Source: Acanthamoeba sp. SK_2022b (lineage: Eukaryota > Discosea > Longamoebia > Acanthamoebidae). Taken from it: DNA of 64,000 nucleotides. This document shows, one piece after another, positions 24,758 through 34,756 of the stretch (within the stretch, counting starts at the first letter, position 1; each line of letters starts with the position of its first letter). The notes beneath the pieces are model-generated. The model made no database searches. It saw nothing but the letters and a program-made list of their open reading frames with translations, and was not told the origin of the DNA. The DNA lies in assembly GCA_027943245.1 (NCBI GenBank), contig JANDJZ010000228.1, positions 1 to 64,000 on the forward strand, in the 5' to 3' direction. The translations under genes and the position numbers were made by a program.

Positions 24758-26640
24758 TGACCACGACCACGACCACGACCACGGGAACGGGACCGAGCAC
24801 CACCACGAAGAGGAGGCGCTTCATGAAATCTTTGCTATGTTCGACCAGGACAACGACACCCTCTTGAGCGAAAGAGAGTTTGAACTTCTCCACGCCACGA
24901 TGTTCCCCGACTTCGGTGCGACCTCATTCCGCGATTGAATAAGTTCTGCCCATTGGACTATTTTCAGTGGCATCTAATTTAGTTATCATTGTGGGCTTCT
25001 GTACAGAGCACGACCATGACCATGACCACGACCACGACCACGACCACGACCATGACCATGACCACGACCACGGGGACGCTCACTCAGATGACGAGGAAGA
25101 TCACGACCACGCCCACAACAAGCGCCACCGCATCGGTGCCATGATCAGGCGACAAACTTCGGCGTCATCCAGCGGTAACTCCGGCGGCTCGTTGGCCGTT
25201 ACTATCCTTGGCGAAGACCCTTTCGAGCGCGTGCTCGGGGGGGTGGGTGGGGAGGGGAGCTGGGGGGCGGACTCCAGCAATACGGGGGGACGTGTGTGGA
25301 CGAACAAGCGCGAGCTCACAGAGGCTGAGTTTGATCTGTATTGCCTCTCCCCCGAGGCTCTCTTCGTCATTTACGACGCCGACGCTGTACGTCTGACTCC
25401 ACGGTGGGGGCTTGGGCTCGTCCGGGCAGGCTAACAGTCGCTTTGCCTTGTTCATCATAGGACGGGTTCTTGAGCGAGGAGGAATTTGTCACGATGGCGC
25501 CCGCGCTGGTGTTGATGGTGTTGAAGGGCTGCAATGAGGCGCATGACCACGCGAGCGAGGTACTCTTCACTCCAGACATTTTGAGTCGCCGCAAAGGAGC
25601 GCTCCAACCGTTGTCTTCGACGCAGGAATGTGTACCGCCGGAGGAGTGGAAGTCGTGGTTGGCTGGACTGGGCTCCGTCGCCTTGATCTGGTGCCTCTAG
25701 CTGTCCCAGTTTGTGCGTCGCGTGGGCTCACTTGTCCTTACCCTCTTGCGCTCAGCCTTGTGTCTCTCATCGGCATTGCCATCATCCCCTTCACCGTGAG
25801 CCAGAAGCACAGGGTCATGAGGGAGGTACGCTTCTCTCCACTCACTATCCACCGGTGTACTTCTCACTCTCTGACTTACACTTGCCAGATCCATTCGCTG
25901 GTGGTGATGCTCATGATCTCGTTCGCCGTTGGCGCTCTCATCGGAGATGCCGGTACCGCCCACTCACAGGCAACGCTCTCAACGAATGTAAATGAACAGT
26001 TATCTCAACCCTCACTGTCACACTTATGCAGTGCTGCACTTGCTACCGGAGGTGCTTGAAGTCCACAGCCACTCTGGTGGACACGACGAACACGCACACG
26101 ACGACCATGCGGAGGAGGACGACCACGACGTGCGTTCAGCTCGCCTCTACTTCGTGTCTCACTGTCTCACCGTTCGCACATTATCAGGACAAGAGCTATC
26201 TCGAGCCGTTGGCCCTCGTGCTGGTGGGCGTCTTCTTTTTCTTCTTCATCGAGAAAGTCTTGCTGCTCATTCTCGGCAAGGAGAGTGCGTTTGTCCCCGT
26301 CCAAATCACCCATCAACCGACTTTTGGCTGATGTGTTGTTGTGGTGGGTTGAACAGTACAACACGGGCACGGGCTGCACCATGATAACAGCAGCGAAGAT
26401 GAGATGGAGATGGATGACCAGAAGGAGAAGCCCAAGGACGCCGAGAACGGCGACTCCGAGGAGAGCGACGACGACTTCCGCAAGAGAGCCGGATTCCAGG
26501 GTCGGCTCCGCCGCTTCGGCTCCAACCAGGTCCAACTCATGAAGACCGTCAAGACCTACGGCTGGCTCAACCTCATCTCCGATGGTTCGTACCCGTGTGT
26601 TGCTACTGTGGGCGTGCGTGAATGAGTGCGTGCATATGTG

Positions 26641-26706
<66 letters not shown>

Positions 26707-27300
26707 CGTTGTGCGCATGCGGTAGATGTGATGAATGCACACTAAATCGCATGTGTGCAGTATTCCACAATTTCGTGGACGGTCTGGCGATCGGGTCGGC
26801 GTACACCCAGAGCCTGAGCATGGGCCTGAGCACGAGTCTCGCGGTGGCGTTCCACGAGATCCCGCAGGAGCTGGGCGACTACGGCGTGCTCATCAAGGCC
26901 GGCTTCACCAAGTCGTGGGCGCTGATCTTCAACTTCATCACCGCCTGCACGGCCTTCCTGGGCGTCATCATCGGTCTCGGCGTGGGCGGTCAGGTGAACG
27001 ACGCCAACAAGTGGATCCTGGGATTCACGGCCGGTGGCTTCTTCTACATCGCCCTCGCCGACCTCTTGCCGGAGCTCAACTCTCACGTACCGCCCCTCTA
27101 CTCTCTGTGTGGCTCGTGTGACAGCTTGACTGATCCACTTCCGTCTACTCTCGCTCTCGCCCTTGTTCTTGCCCGGCGTGCTGCAGCCGCGCAAGGGGTG
27201 GATGGGCTTGCTCGACGTCGGGGTCCAGTTCTTTGGCGTGCTGCTGGGCTTCGGCGTCATGGCCATCATCGCCGTGACAGAGTCCGAAAGCGATTGCTAA
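24546..27300 (+). CDS. LIV-1-type ZIP zinc transporter with His-Asp tracts and two EF-hand loops
   Basis: Eleven exons: 24546-24915, 25007-25386, 25461-25559, 25626-25690, 25756-25825, 25889-25952, 26032-26129, 26188-26284, 26357-26584, 26761-27086 and 27187-27300, giving 636 residues. A signal peptide (LALFALVLLLVVLVPVNSG) leads into a luminal/extracellular domain with two (HD)n tracts. Two canonical EF-hand loops are DQDNDTLLSERE and DADADGFLSEEE. About eight TM helices follow; a His/Asp/Glu-rich cytoplasmic loop lies between TM3 and TM4. Metal-site motifs are HNFVDGLAIG and HEIPQELGDYGVL. ZIPs bring Zn2+ or other divalent metals into the cytosol. The family motif is usually HExPHExGD; here the second His is Gln. 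A GT microsatellite fills intron 9. Confidence 0.93.
24733..24782 (+). repeat. Coding His-Asp repeat (first tract)
   Basis: Tandem GACCAC/GACCAT units coding alternating Asp and His in exon 1 of the ZIP transporter; likely a metal-sensing or metal-collecting segment. Confidence 0.9.
25008..25071 (+). repeat. Coding His-Asp repeat (second tract)
   Basis: A second, separate GACCAC/GACCAT array right after the intron in exon 2. The two arrays flank EF-hand 1. Confidence 0.9.
26640..26704. repeat. GT microsatellite in intron
   Basis: Pure (GT)n inside ZIP intron 26585-26760. Confidence 0.95.
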
Positions 27301-27411
27301 GTTGTCTTATTGGGCTTAACAGAGAGCTCATGCGGTGGCCACCTGCCAGTTCTTCCGCGTTCCTGCACCACACCAACATAAATTAAAAAAAATTAAAATT
27401 AAAATAAAATA

Positions 27412-27717
27412 TCAACACAAATTGTGACTAAGAACGTATTTACCGTCGGTGGACGGTAGGTCAGGTGCAGGGCCAATGGCAGATACTGCTGGCCTCGACG
27501 ACGGGTGGAAGTTGGGGCCGTGGTGGTGGACCATGGCCTGCCTCCGCTTGCGCAGGTAATCCGCCGTGTTGCGGTAGGCAGCCACGGCGCGCACCCACCG
27601 GTCGTCAAGGGCCAACCGCCGCAGGAATGTGCTCGTCAGCCGCAGCCGCACGAGCGTGAGCGCGTCCACGAAGCCGAGTATCGTCATCCATACCTCCTCG
27701 GGCAGGTCCTCCATCAT
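27412..27717 (-). CDS. Short F-box protein
   Basis: A single open exon of 101 codons that starts with an F-box: MMEDLPEEVWMTILGFVDAL followed by RLRLTSTFLRRLALDDRW. No partner domain follows. The frame contains a possible donor (GACG|GTAAAT at about 27446), so the C-terminal ~12 residues could be intron, but little space remains before the convergent ZIP gene at 27300. It may be a truncated F-box copy or a genuine short adaptor. Confidence 0.6.
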   Translation of the reverse strand: MMEDLPEEVWMTILGFVDALTLVRLRLTSTFLRRLALDDRWVRAVAAYRNTADYLRKRRQAMVHHHGPNFHPSSRPAVSAIGPAPDLPSTDGKYVLSHNLC

Positions 27718-27820
27718 GGTCTATGCTTCTCTGGCCGACTTGCCGCCACAATAAAATATGTTTTAATTTCACGTGGTATTCTTGCTTTCACCCAAAACGT
27801 CGGACCGCGAGAGGCCCGTG

Positions 27821-28140
27821 CTACCACAAGAAGAGGTAGACGTAGAGGAGACAGAGGAGGCCGAACACGTTGAGGGCGAGATAGATGTCGAAGGCAAGCA
27901 TGGTCTTGTTGAAGGCGTTGAAGGAGTAATGGTTGGGCAGCCACGTGCGCTCGATGTTCTTGATCGCTTCCTCGCGCACCTTGCCTCCCTCCTCCACCCT
28001 GTAGATGTGCGCGCTCCACGGCGCGCTGATGATCGTCCACCACCTGCGTGTGCCCCCCCCCCGCGTGTGCATGCATGCGCGAGTGTCACCAATGTGCCCG
28101 CGGCAGTGTGTGTGTGTGTGTGCGCGCGCGCGCGTGCGTG

Positions 28141-28172
<32 letters not shown>

Positions 28173-28474
28173 TATGTGTGGTGTCCCTGGCTTACCGGAA
28201 GGGATTGCGGAAGAACCAACGGACGAGGTTGGGCTTAGCCCCGAAGTAGGCGGCGATCTCGTCCGAGTACTCCCAGTGGTTGACCAGCTGCGGCAGATGG
28301 TGGTCGTCGGCGGGGAAGACGCGCCTGTGCCTCTCTTTGTCGGCCTCCATCTCCGCCAGCATGGTGGGCGTGGAGGGCAGCGACACCTGGCCCGTGTATA
28401 CCTTTGTCGCCCAGCGCGCCTGCAGCTCTCCCAATGCCGGAATCGAACCTGATCGTACACCAACACATGAGTGC

Positions 28475-28565
<91 letters not shown>

Positions 28566-30151
28566 CACAGTCAAGATACCAATCATGGGCCTGGCGGTGC
28601 CGATGTAGCACAGCGTGGGGTCGTTGGGGTCGAAGACCAGCTTGTAGGCGTTGTAGCGGAAGTTGTGGCCGGGGAGAAGGAAGGGCAGGTTCGAGAGGTA
28701 GCCCGTGGCGAAGATGATGAGGTCGACGTCCTCCGGCTTGGGCTCGTCGGTGAACCACACCCGCTTGCCCTCGATCTTGGCGATGCCGCGACGCGGCACC
28801 ACCTTGCCCAACGCGGCCTTGTCGACAACGTCGCGGCTCTTGTTGAGAAAGCCGTGGAAGTAGGCGCACGACGGCTGCCACTGCTGGATGCCGCTGCCTC
28901 CCTTGCCCCACATCATCTCGATGATCGAATATCGCCCTGTTTAAAAATCAATAAATAAAGACGAAATAAAATAAAATATAATATAATATAATATAATAAA
29001 ATAAAATAAGGTGATTTATCTTTATCAATATGATTCATAAAAATTTGGGCAGCAGACCGTACCGATCCAGACGAGCCAACTCTGGTAGTCGGAGAAGCCC
29101 AGCAGGCGCTGATGCTTGGTGAAGACCATGTCGGCCGGCTGCTCGGCGCCGACGGTACGGTCCTGGAACCACGTGCCTGACCTGTTCCGCTGCGTCAGCG
29201 AGCAAGGCGCGTGCGCGCATGCGTTGAATAGAACCCGATACCTGATGGCGAGGATGGTGCGTGAGGCCTTCTCGCACACTTCGGTGGCCACATCGCTGGC
29301 GCTTTCACCACCGCCCACAATGAGCACAGTCTTGCCCTTCATCGCCTTCGTCGGGTACTTGTACTGATGGCTGTGCATCATCTCGCCTTCACGCAACAGA
29401 GCGTGAGCCAAGCGGGGGGAGCAGTGCGATCGGAAAGAGAGCACGGTTGGTACCGGTGAAGTGGACAAAGGGCTCCTCGAGATGGGTCTCACGGGGCACC
29501 TGGTGCTGTCCCGAGCAGCAGACCAGGATGTCGAAGTGGTGCACCTCCCGCTCGGCCTTGCCGCCCTTCTCCTCCTCCTGGTTGGGCATGACGACGACCT
29601 TCCACTGCTGGCCGTCCTTGGTCTTGCGGGCCTTGTGGACCTTGTGCCGCAGCTTGATGTAGGGATACAGGTCAAAGTGCTTCGCGTAGTCCTGGCGATG
29701 TGTTCGCTTCAGCACACAACAACCCCACAACAACCGTACGCAATACAGGACCGGTGGTGCACCTGGAGAAAGCTGAGAACTTCGGTGTGGGCGGGGAAGT
29801 GGCCCAACTCGTCGGCCATGGGGAAGTCGCTGGCGTGAAGGTATGACTTTGAGGCCGTCGTCCTCGTGTTCTTGAAGCAGCCGCCTGTCCACATAAACAC
29901 ACAACATGCGGGTCAACACTAGTAAGCGTCGCTCCGGAGAGCTCTTTGCGGAGGGGGGTACCTGGCTTGTCTTCAGTGTAGACCCACACGCCGCCAACGG
30001 AATTGGTCTGCTCGAAGAGGACCACGTCGTCGAGCCCCTCCTCGACGAACCACTTGAGCGCGTAGAGGCCGCTCCATCCGCCGCCCACGATGCAGACACG
30101 AGGCTTGCGCGTGAGCAACTTTGCAATCTCCGGGTGCGTGGGTGTCTGCAT
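27821..30151 (-). CDS. Flavin-containing monooxygenase (FMO)
   Basis: Eight exons: 30151-29962, 29884-29763, 29691-29454, 29386-29242, 29181-29063, 28936-28580, 28448-28196 and 28043-27821, giving 548 residues. The FAD Rossmann motif is CIVGGGWSGLYALKWF, the NADPH motif VLIVGGGESASDVATE, and the FMO signature FTGEMMHSHQYKYP is intact across an exon junction. DLIIFATGYLSNLPFL and GTARPMIGSIPALGELQARW are further family blocks. A hydrophobic C-terminal tail (LALNVFGLLCLLYVYLFLW) suggests membrane anchoring, as in animal microsomal FMOs. It oxygenates soft nucleophiles (N, S) using NADPH and O2. The gene is divergent from aspartyl-tRNA synthetase. A GT microsatellite fills intron 6. Confidence 0.93.
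28476..28563. repeat. GT microsatellite in intron
   Basis: Pure (GT)n of about 87 bp inside FMO intron 28449-28579; the longest pure dinucleotide run I noted in the window. Confidence 0.95.
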
Positions 30152-30387
30152 CTTCTGGTGATCTTGGCGGCCAATTCAAGCACTCTCGAATCTGTCGTTA
30201 ATCCGAGCTAGGATGCTGACACGACACCACGTCAGCTCCGCGGTCAATTTGCGGCTTTTTGTTTCAGAGCACACAATGGAGCAAGAAGGGGCTCCTCTGC
30301 CACGACCTACCTCGGTAAACGATATCTTCTCCTGTGCAGCATGCTCTGCAATGCTATGTGGACCTCATGGAAACACACTGACGGTCA
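30152..30387. promoter_or_regulatory. Shared divergent region, FMO / aspartyl-tRNA synthetase
   Basis: 236 bp between two outward-facing start codons; it must contain both promoters. No clear motif seen. Confidence 0.5.
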
Positions 30388-32528
30388 ATGAGCGTGCTCC
30401 AGGACGCGTCCTTTGAAGTCCGTCGACATGCGGTCGGCGAGCTGGACAGCAGCCTAGTGGGACACACCGTGCTCGTGCGGGCACGCATACACCACTTGCG
30501 CTCCAGTGGTAGGTTCTACCTCTATCCCGTTCATCCATTGCTTTTGCTCATAGAGCAATGTCGCAGGCAACAACCTAGTGTTCCTGGTGCTGCGGGAGGG
30601 CACACGCACCATTCAGGCGGTGCTGGTCCGCCGCAACATCTCCGTAGAGACCATCAGACTTGTACGAAAGTAACAGCCCTCTCCGCTCCCGTGGCACCCA
30701 ATGCATTCTCGAGGTGGCCCATTCGCACAGTCTCACCGTCTTGCGCAGAACGGGCCAGGAGTCGCTGGTCGAAGTGGAGGGCAAAGTGGTAGAAGGCCAG
30801 ATCAAGTCGTGCACGCAGACCGACGTGGAGATAGACGTGCTTCGAATCGTGATCATCAGCCAGCCCGTCCAGCGCCTGCCCTTCACCATTAGCGATGCCT
30901 CGCACCCGTACAGCGATGCGATGGCCTGGGAAACGCAGGCTGAGCTCATCGAAGCTCGGGTCGCCGCCGCGGAGGACGCGCTCGACCAGTCTCGCAGTAC
31001 GCCTTGCCGCTTTGTCCGAGAGGTTCATGAACATAGACTCAACGCGAGCCCTTGCCCTGAAACGTCGCAGAGGCGGAATCGCACAATCTAGCCGATGTTC
31101 AGGAACGCCTGGAACGCCTCCATCTCGAGCGCCAGCGCTTGGCCACAACCGTTATCCTCTCCAACAACGTGCGATTTGACAACCGTGTGCTCGACCTCAG
31201 GGTGAGTAGGGGCTCTCGCGTCGTGGTGGCGGTGACTGGCGTCCCACTAAGCGCAGTAAAACCGTGTGATGACAGACGCCAGCCAAGCACGCCCTGTTCA
31301 AGATCAACTCGGGCGTGTGCCAGCTGTTTCGAGAGTTTCTCCTCGAAAAAGGCTTCATCGAGGTTCACACTCCCAAGATACGTTCGGCTACCCAGGCCAC
31401 TGGCTTCCAAGACCAGTTCAAGCTGCGCTACTTTGACAGTGCGTGTCCCTTGCGCACTTTATCTCCCTCTGCCCCCCCTCCCGTGCGCTCGAAAATCGAC
31501 CCGGCGTGTGCGCACTTGGGCAGGAGAGGCGGTTCTGGCCAGCTCGCCTCTCCACTTGCAGAGCGCGGTCTGCGCCGACTTGGAGCGCGTGTTTGAGATC
31601 GGTCCGGTATTCCGTGCACACGCGGCCACAACCCACCGCCACCTGACCGAGTACACTCGCCTCGGTATCGAGATGGCCCTCTCTGAACATTACCATGAAG
31701 TGACGTGCCCCTCTTCAACCGCCAAACCATCACCTGCTCTGATACGTCGCCCTCACACCACACTCATCCAAAGCTGCTGGATTTGGTGGACGAGCTGTTC
31801 GTGTGGATCTTGGACGGGCTCAGCTCGCGCCACGCCGACGACGTGGCGGCGGTCCGACTCCAGTACCCGACCGAGGACGTCTCCTACGCGCGCCCCTCGC
31901 TTCGTCTCACCTATGGCGAGGCTGTCGCCCTGCTCAACGCCGACACCAACAACCCCTACCCCTTCAACCTGGCCCAATTCGACGATTTGAGCGTCGTCGA
32001 CGAGCGGCGCCTGATGAAGCTGGTGAAGCGGAAGTACGGCGTCGATTTCTTCATCGTCGACCAGTACCCGAGCTCCTGCACGCCCTTTTACAACACGCCC
32101 TGTCCTCGCGAACCCGTACGAAACCCTTTGGACTCGCGACAGGTCTGCCGGCGGCCGCTGCTCATTTTAAGACTCTCCCGCGTGATTGGACAGCGATTGG
32201 CGAATGCCTTTCGGGCTTACCTGCGCAGCGACCAAGTGTGCTCGGGAGCGCAACGCGTGCACGACGTGCAGGTGCTGGCTCGGCGCGCCCAGCAGTGCGG
32301 TGCCAGCCCTTCCTCCACGCAGGTAAGCGAGCTCCTCTCTGAGCGCGCGTCTTGCTTACCCTGACTGACCGCGGTGCTCAGGCTCTGGCGGAGGTCCTAC
32401 AGTTCGGTGCGCCGCCTCACGGAGGCTGTGGTATCGGCCTCGAGCGCCTGTTGATGGCCCACCTCGGCCTTCACAACGTTCGACACGCCTCCCTCTTTCC
32501 TCGCGGCCCCGAGCGAATGAAGCCATGA
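30388..32528 (+). CDS. DARS1: Aspartyl-tRNA synthetase (eukaryotic cytosolic type)
   Basis: Nine exons: 30388-30508, 30567-30661, 30714-30996, 31071-31201, 31276-31438, 31524-31699, 31774-32115, 32194-32322 and 32382-32528, giving 528 residues. An N-terminal OB-fold (VRARIHHLRSSG, then LREGTRTIQAVL) precedes the class II core. Class II motif 2 is VFEIGPVFRAHAATTHRHLT with EYTRLGIEMA; SGAQRVHD is the aspartate-specific block; motif 3 is GCGIGLERLLM. It attaches aspartate to tRNA(Asp) in the cytosol. The core is diverged at places (for instance YPSSCTPFYN where YPL..RPFY is usual). The exon 2/3 junction (intron 30662-30713, 52 bp) is inferred from frame. Confidence 0.9.
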
Positions 32529-32589
32529 GTTCACATGTACATGCACATTCCATTCATTCTCCCAAACGCACGCACAATAGGTAGTGTTT

Positions 32590-33274
32590 CTACGGTTGTG
32601 TGAGGAGGAAGGGAGATGCGTTGCCGTCGACCAACATGTGCTCGCCATAGGGGTCGTCCACACACGACACCGTCGCGGCGTCCCCCAGCCCAGCCGATCC
32701 GGCTGTGAGGTAGTCGTCGACGTCCAGTTCCACACGACCGCCGTCGCCGTCGGTCGTTGCCACCTCCAATGCGGGATTCGGCGACTCGACCTCGCGCGGG
32801 TCGATCAGGCGCCAGCTCTGGGCTGCTGAGACGCCGTATCGAGCCTGGACGCCACTCGCGGCCATTGCACGGAGTCAGCCAAAGCCCGCGCAGTGGGCGG
32901 TGGGGCGAGATATGGGCGGCACCTTGCCGCGGTTGTCGAAGAAGAACTGGAGGACGAACGAGGCCCGGAGGGTGAAGCCGTTCGTGCTTCGGATGATGGG
33001 CTCGGCGGAGAGGAACTCGCTCACGTACATCGGCGGCCTGCATCGGGCAGGACGATGTCTTGCGTAAGTTCACGCTCTCGCATGGTGCGCGCGTGTGCGA
33101 TGTGTGTGAGGTGAGCGCTCACTTTTCCTCGGCGAGCACGCGTGTGGCCTCGTGGCAGTCTCCGCTCTCGGCCCACAGTTGCATGAGGGGATAGCCGACC
33201 AGCTCGCTCTGTCGCGTGTGCCCCCCCCAAAACCAAATCACGCATCAGCAATCTCTCGCCGCTTGGAAGACGGG

Positions 33275-33354
<80 letters not shown>

Positions 33355-34591
33355 CGCCGATCACCTGTGGAATGCCGACGAGTTGAGAGAAGGCCAGATT
33401 GGCGTATGTGAGCACGGGCGGGTTCAGGTCGATGATCCTGAACGCCAGGAACGGCAGCCTGCCGTAGTGTGCCGTGTACACCATGTGTTGTGTTGTGTTG
33501 TGTTGTGTTGTGTTGTGTTGTGTTGTGTTGTGTTGTGTTGTGTTGTGTGTGTCAGTGTGTGCGTGTGCGTGCGTGCGTTAGCCACATGTGGCAGGCTCGA
33601 GCGCGCGGGTGTCGTGAGCGGTACCGTAGGTCTTGTACGACAAAGTCGCGTGGAGAAAAGACGTAGCTCGAGAGGAATGGGATGTGCTGGTGAACGTGCT
33701 GCATGATGGCGAGCGGAGACGCGTACAGCGCCGAGTAGCTCGACACCGGCAACGGCGAATGCGGCGACAGCGACGCCTCTGGCGGTGACGACATGTACGA
33801 ATTCGACGAAGACGAAGAGGGTGAGGTCGCCTTCATGCTCGCCGACGTGGCGCTGATCCTTGGCTGGACGGCGAGGCGCGCCTTGTCCTCCACCTCGCGC
33901 TCGAGCGCGTGCCGGAGCTGCTTGGCCTCGGCCCGCTGGTGTTTGAGCTTGGCCTTGGTCTTCCTGAGCTTGGCCCGCAGCTTCTCGTTCTCATGGCGCG
34001 TGCACTGCAGCTCCTCCGACACCATGTCCAGAGCGCTCCTGAGCAGCGCGTTGGCCGAAGGCTCGGCTTGTGACGGCGATGGCGACGGGTGGTGCGCGAG
34101 CGGCGTGCGCGGGGAGATGGCGAGGAAGGGCAGCGAATCGAGGCCCGCATGCACTGGGAGCTTCTGGCCCGCGTCGGCAAGGACAACGCCGTTGCCGGTA
34201 GCAGTGGCAGTGGTGGAGAGCGGCTGCTGGGGCTGGGAACGCAACTGACTCTGTTGGCGCGACTTGTCCTTGGGCGCCTTGGGCGCCTTGGGGTCGGCAG
34301 CGTCGCTTCGTCGCGGTCGGCCGCGCTTGCGTAGTGGCACGTCCGCGCACAGGTGGGCCCGCCCGGCCTTCTCACATCGGTCACAGGGCCTCTTCCTGTA
34401 ATTGATTATTATTATTATTATTTGATTTTATAATCAAATAAAACGTAAATAAGCGCAAAGGAGGTGTACGTCTCGCACAGTGCGTGTGCACGACGACAGA
34501 AGTTGCAGGCCAGGCCGACCCCAGGTCGAGCCTCCGCGGGCTCGCCTTCCCCATTGACCACAGCGTCGCCAGGTCTGTGTATTCGCTCCAT
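32590..34591 (-). CDS. Zn2Cys6 - AT-hook - PAS transcription factor, paralog A
   Basis: Six exons: 34591-34470, 34395-33625, 33458-33365, 33208-33123, 33037-32923 and 32844-32590, giving 480 residues. The binuclear cluster ACNFCRRAHALCETKRPCDR then CEKAGRAHLC spans the exon 1/2 junction with spacing CX2CX6CX5CX2CX8C. Right after it, PLRKRGRPRR is AT-hook-like. A basic coiled coil (ENEKLRAKLRKTKAKLKHQR) and a Ser/Pro-rich linker precede a PAS domain (PPVLTYANLAFSQLVG, LRASFVLQFFFDNRGK). The architecture recalls fungal ERT1/AcuK regulators, which pair Zn2Cys6 with PAS. A nuclear DNA-binding sensor is likely; ligand and targets unknown. It is the shortest of four paralogs. Confidence 0.85.
33279..33352. 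repeat. GT microsatellite in intron
   Basis: (GT)n inside intron 3 (33209-33364) of paralog A. Confidence 0.95.
33484..33548. repeat. TGTTG pentamer tandem repeat in intron
   Basis: About twelve perfect copies of TGTTG in intron 2 (33459-33624) of paralog A; read on the gene strand it is CAACA. Confidence 0.95.
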
Positions 34592-34756
34592 GCGTTGTGT
34601 TGGGCTATGCTGTTCTTGTTCCCACCAGCGACGATTGTCCAGCCCAACCTTGAACCTGCTCGCTAATCTCAAGAATGGCCACCCAAACTTACGGCGAAAT
34701 TTTATAAATTCCGCAACCGCTGGATTTTGTTCATGTCGGCGCTTCGGTCTTGTGCT

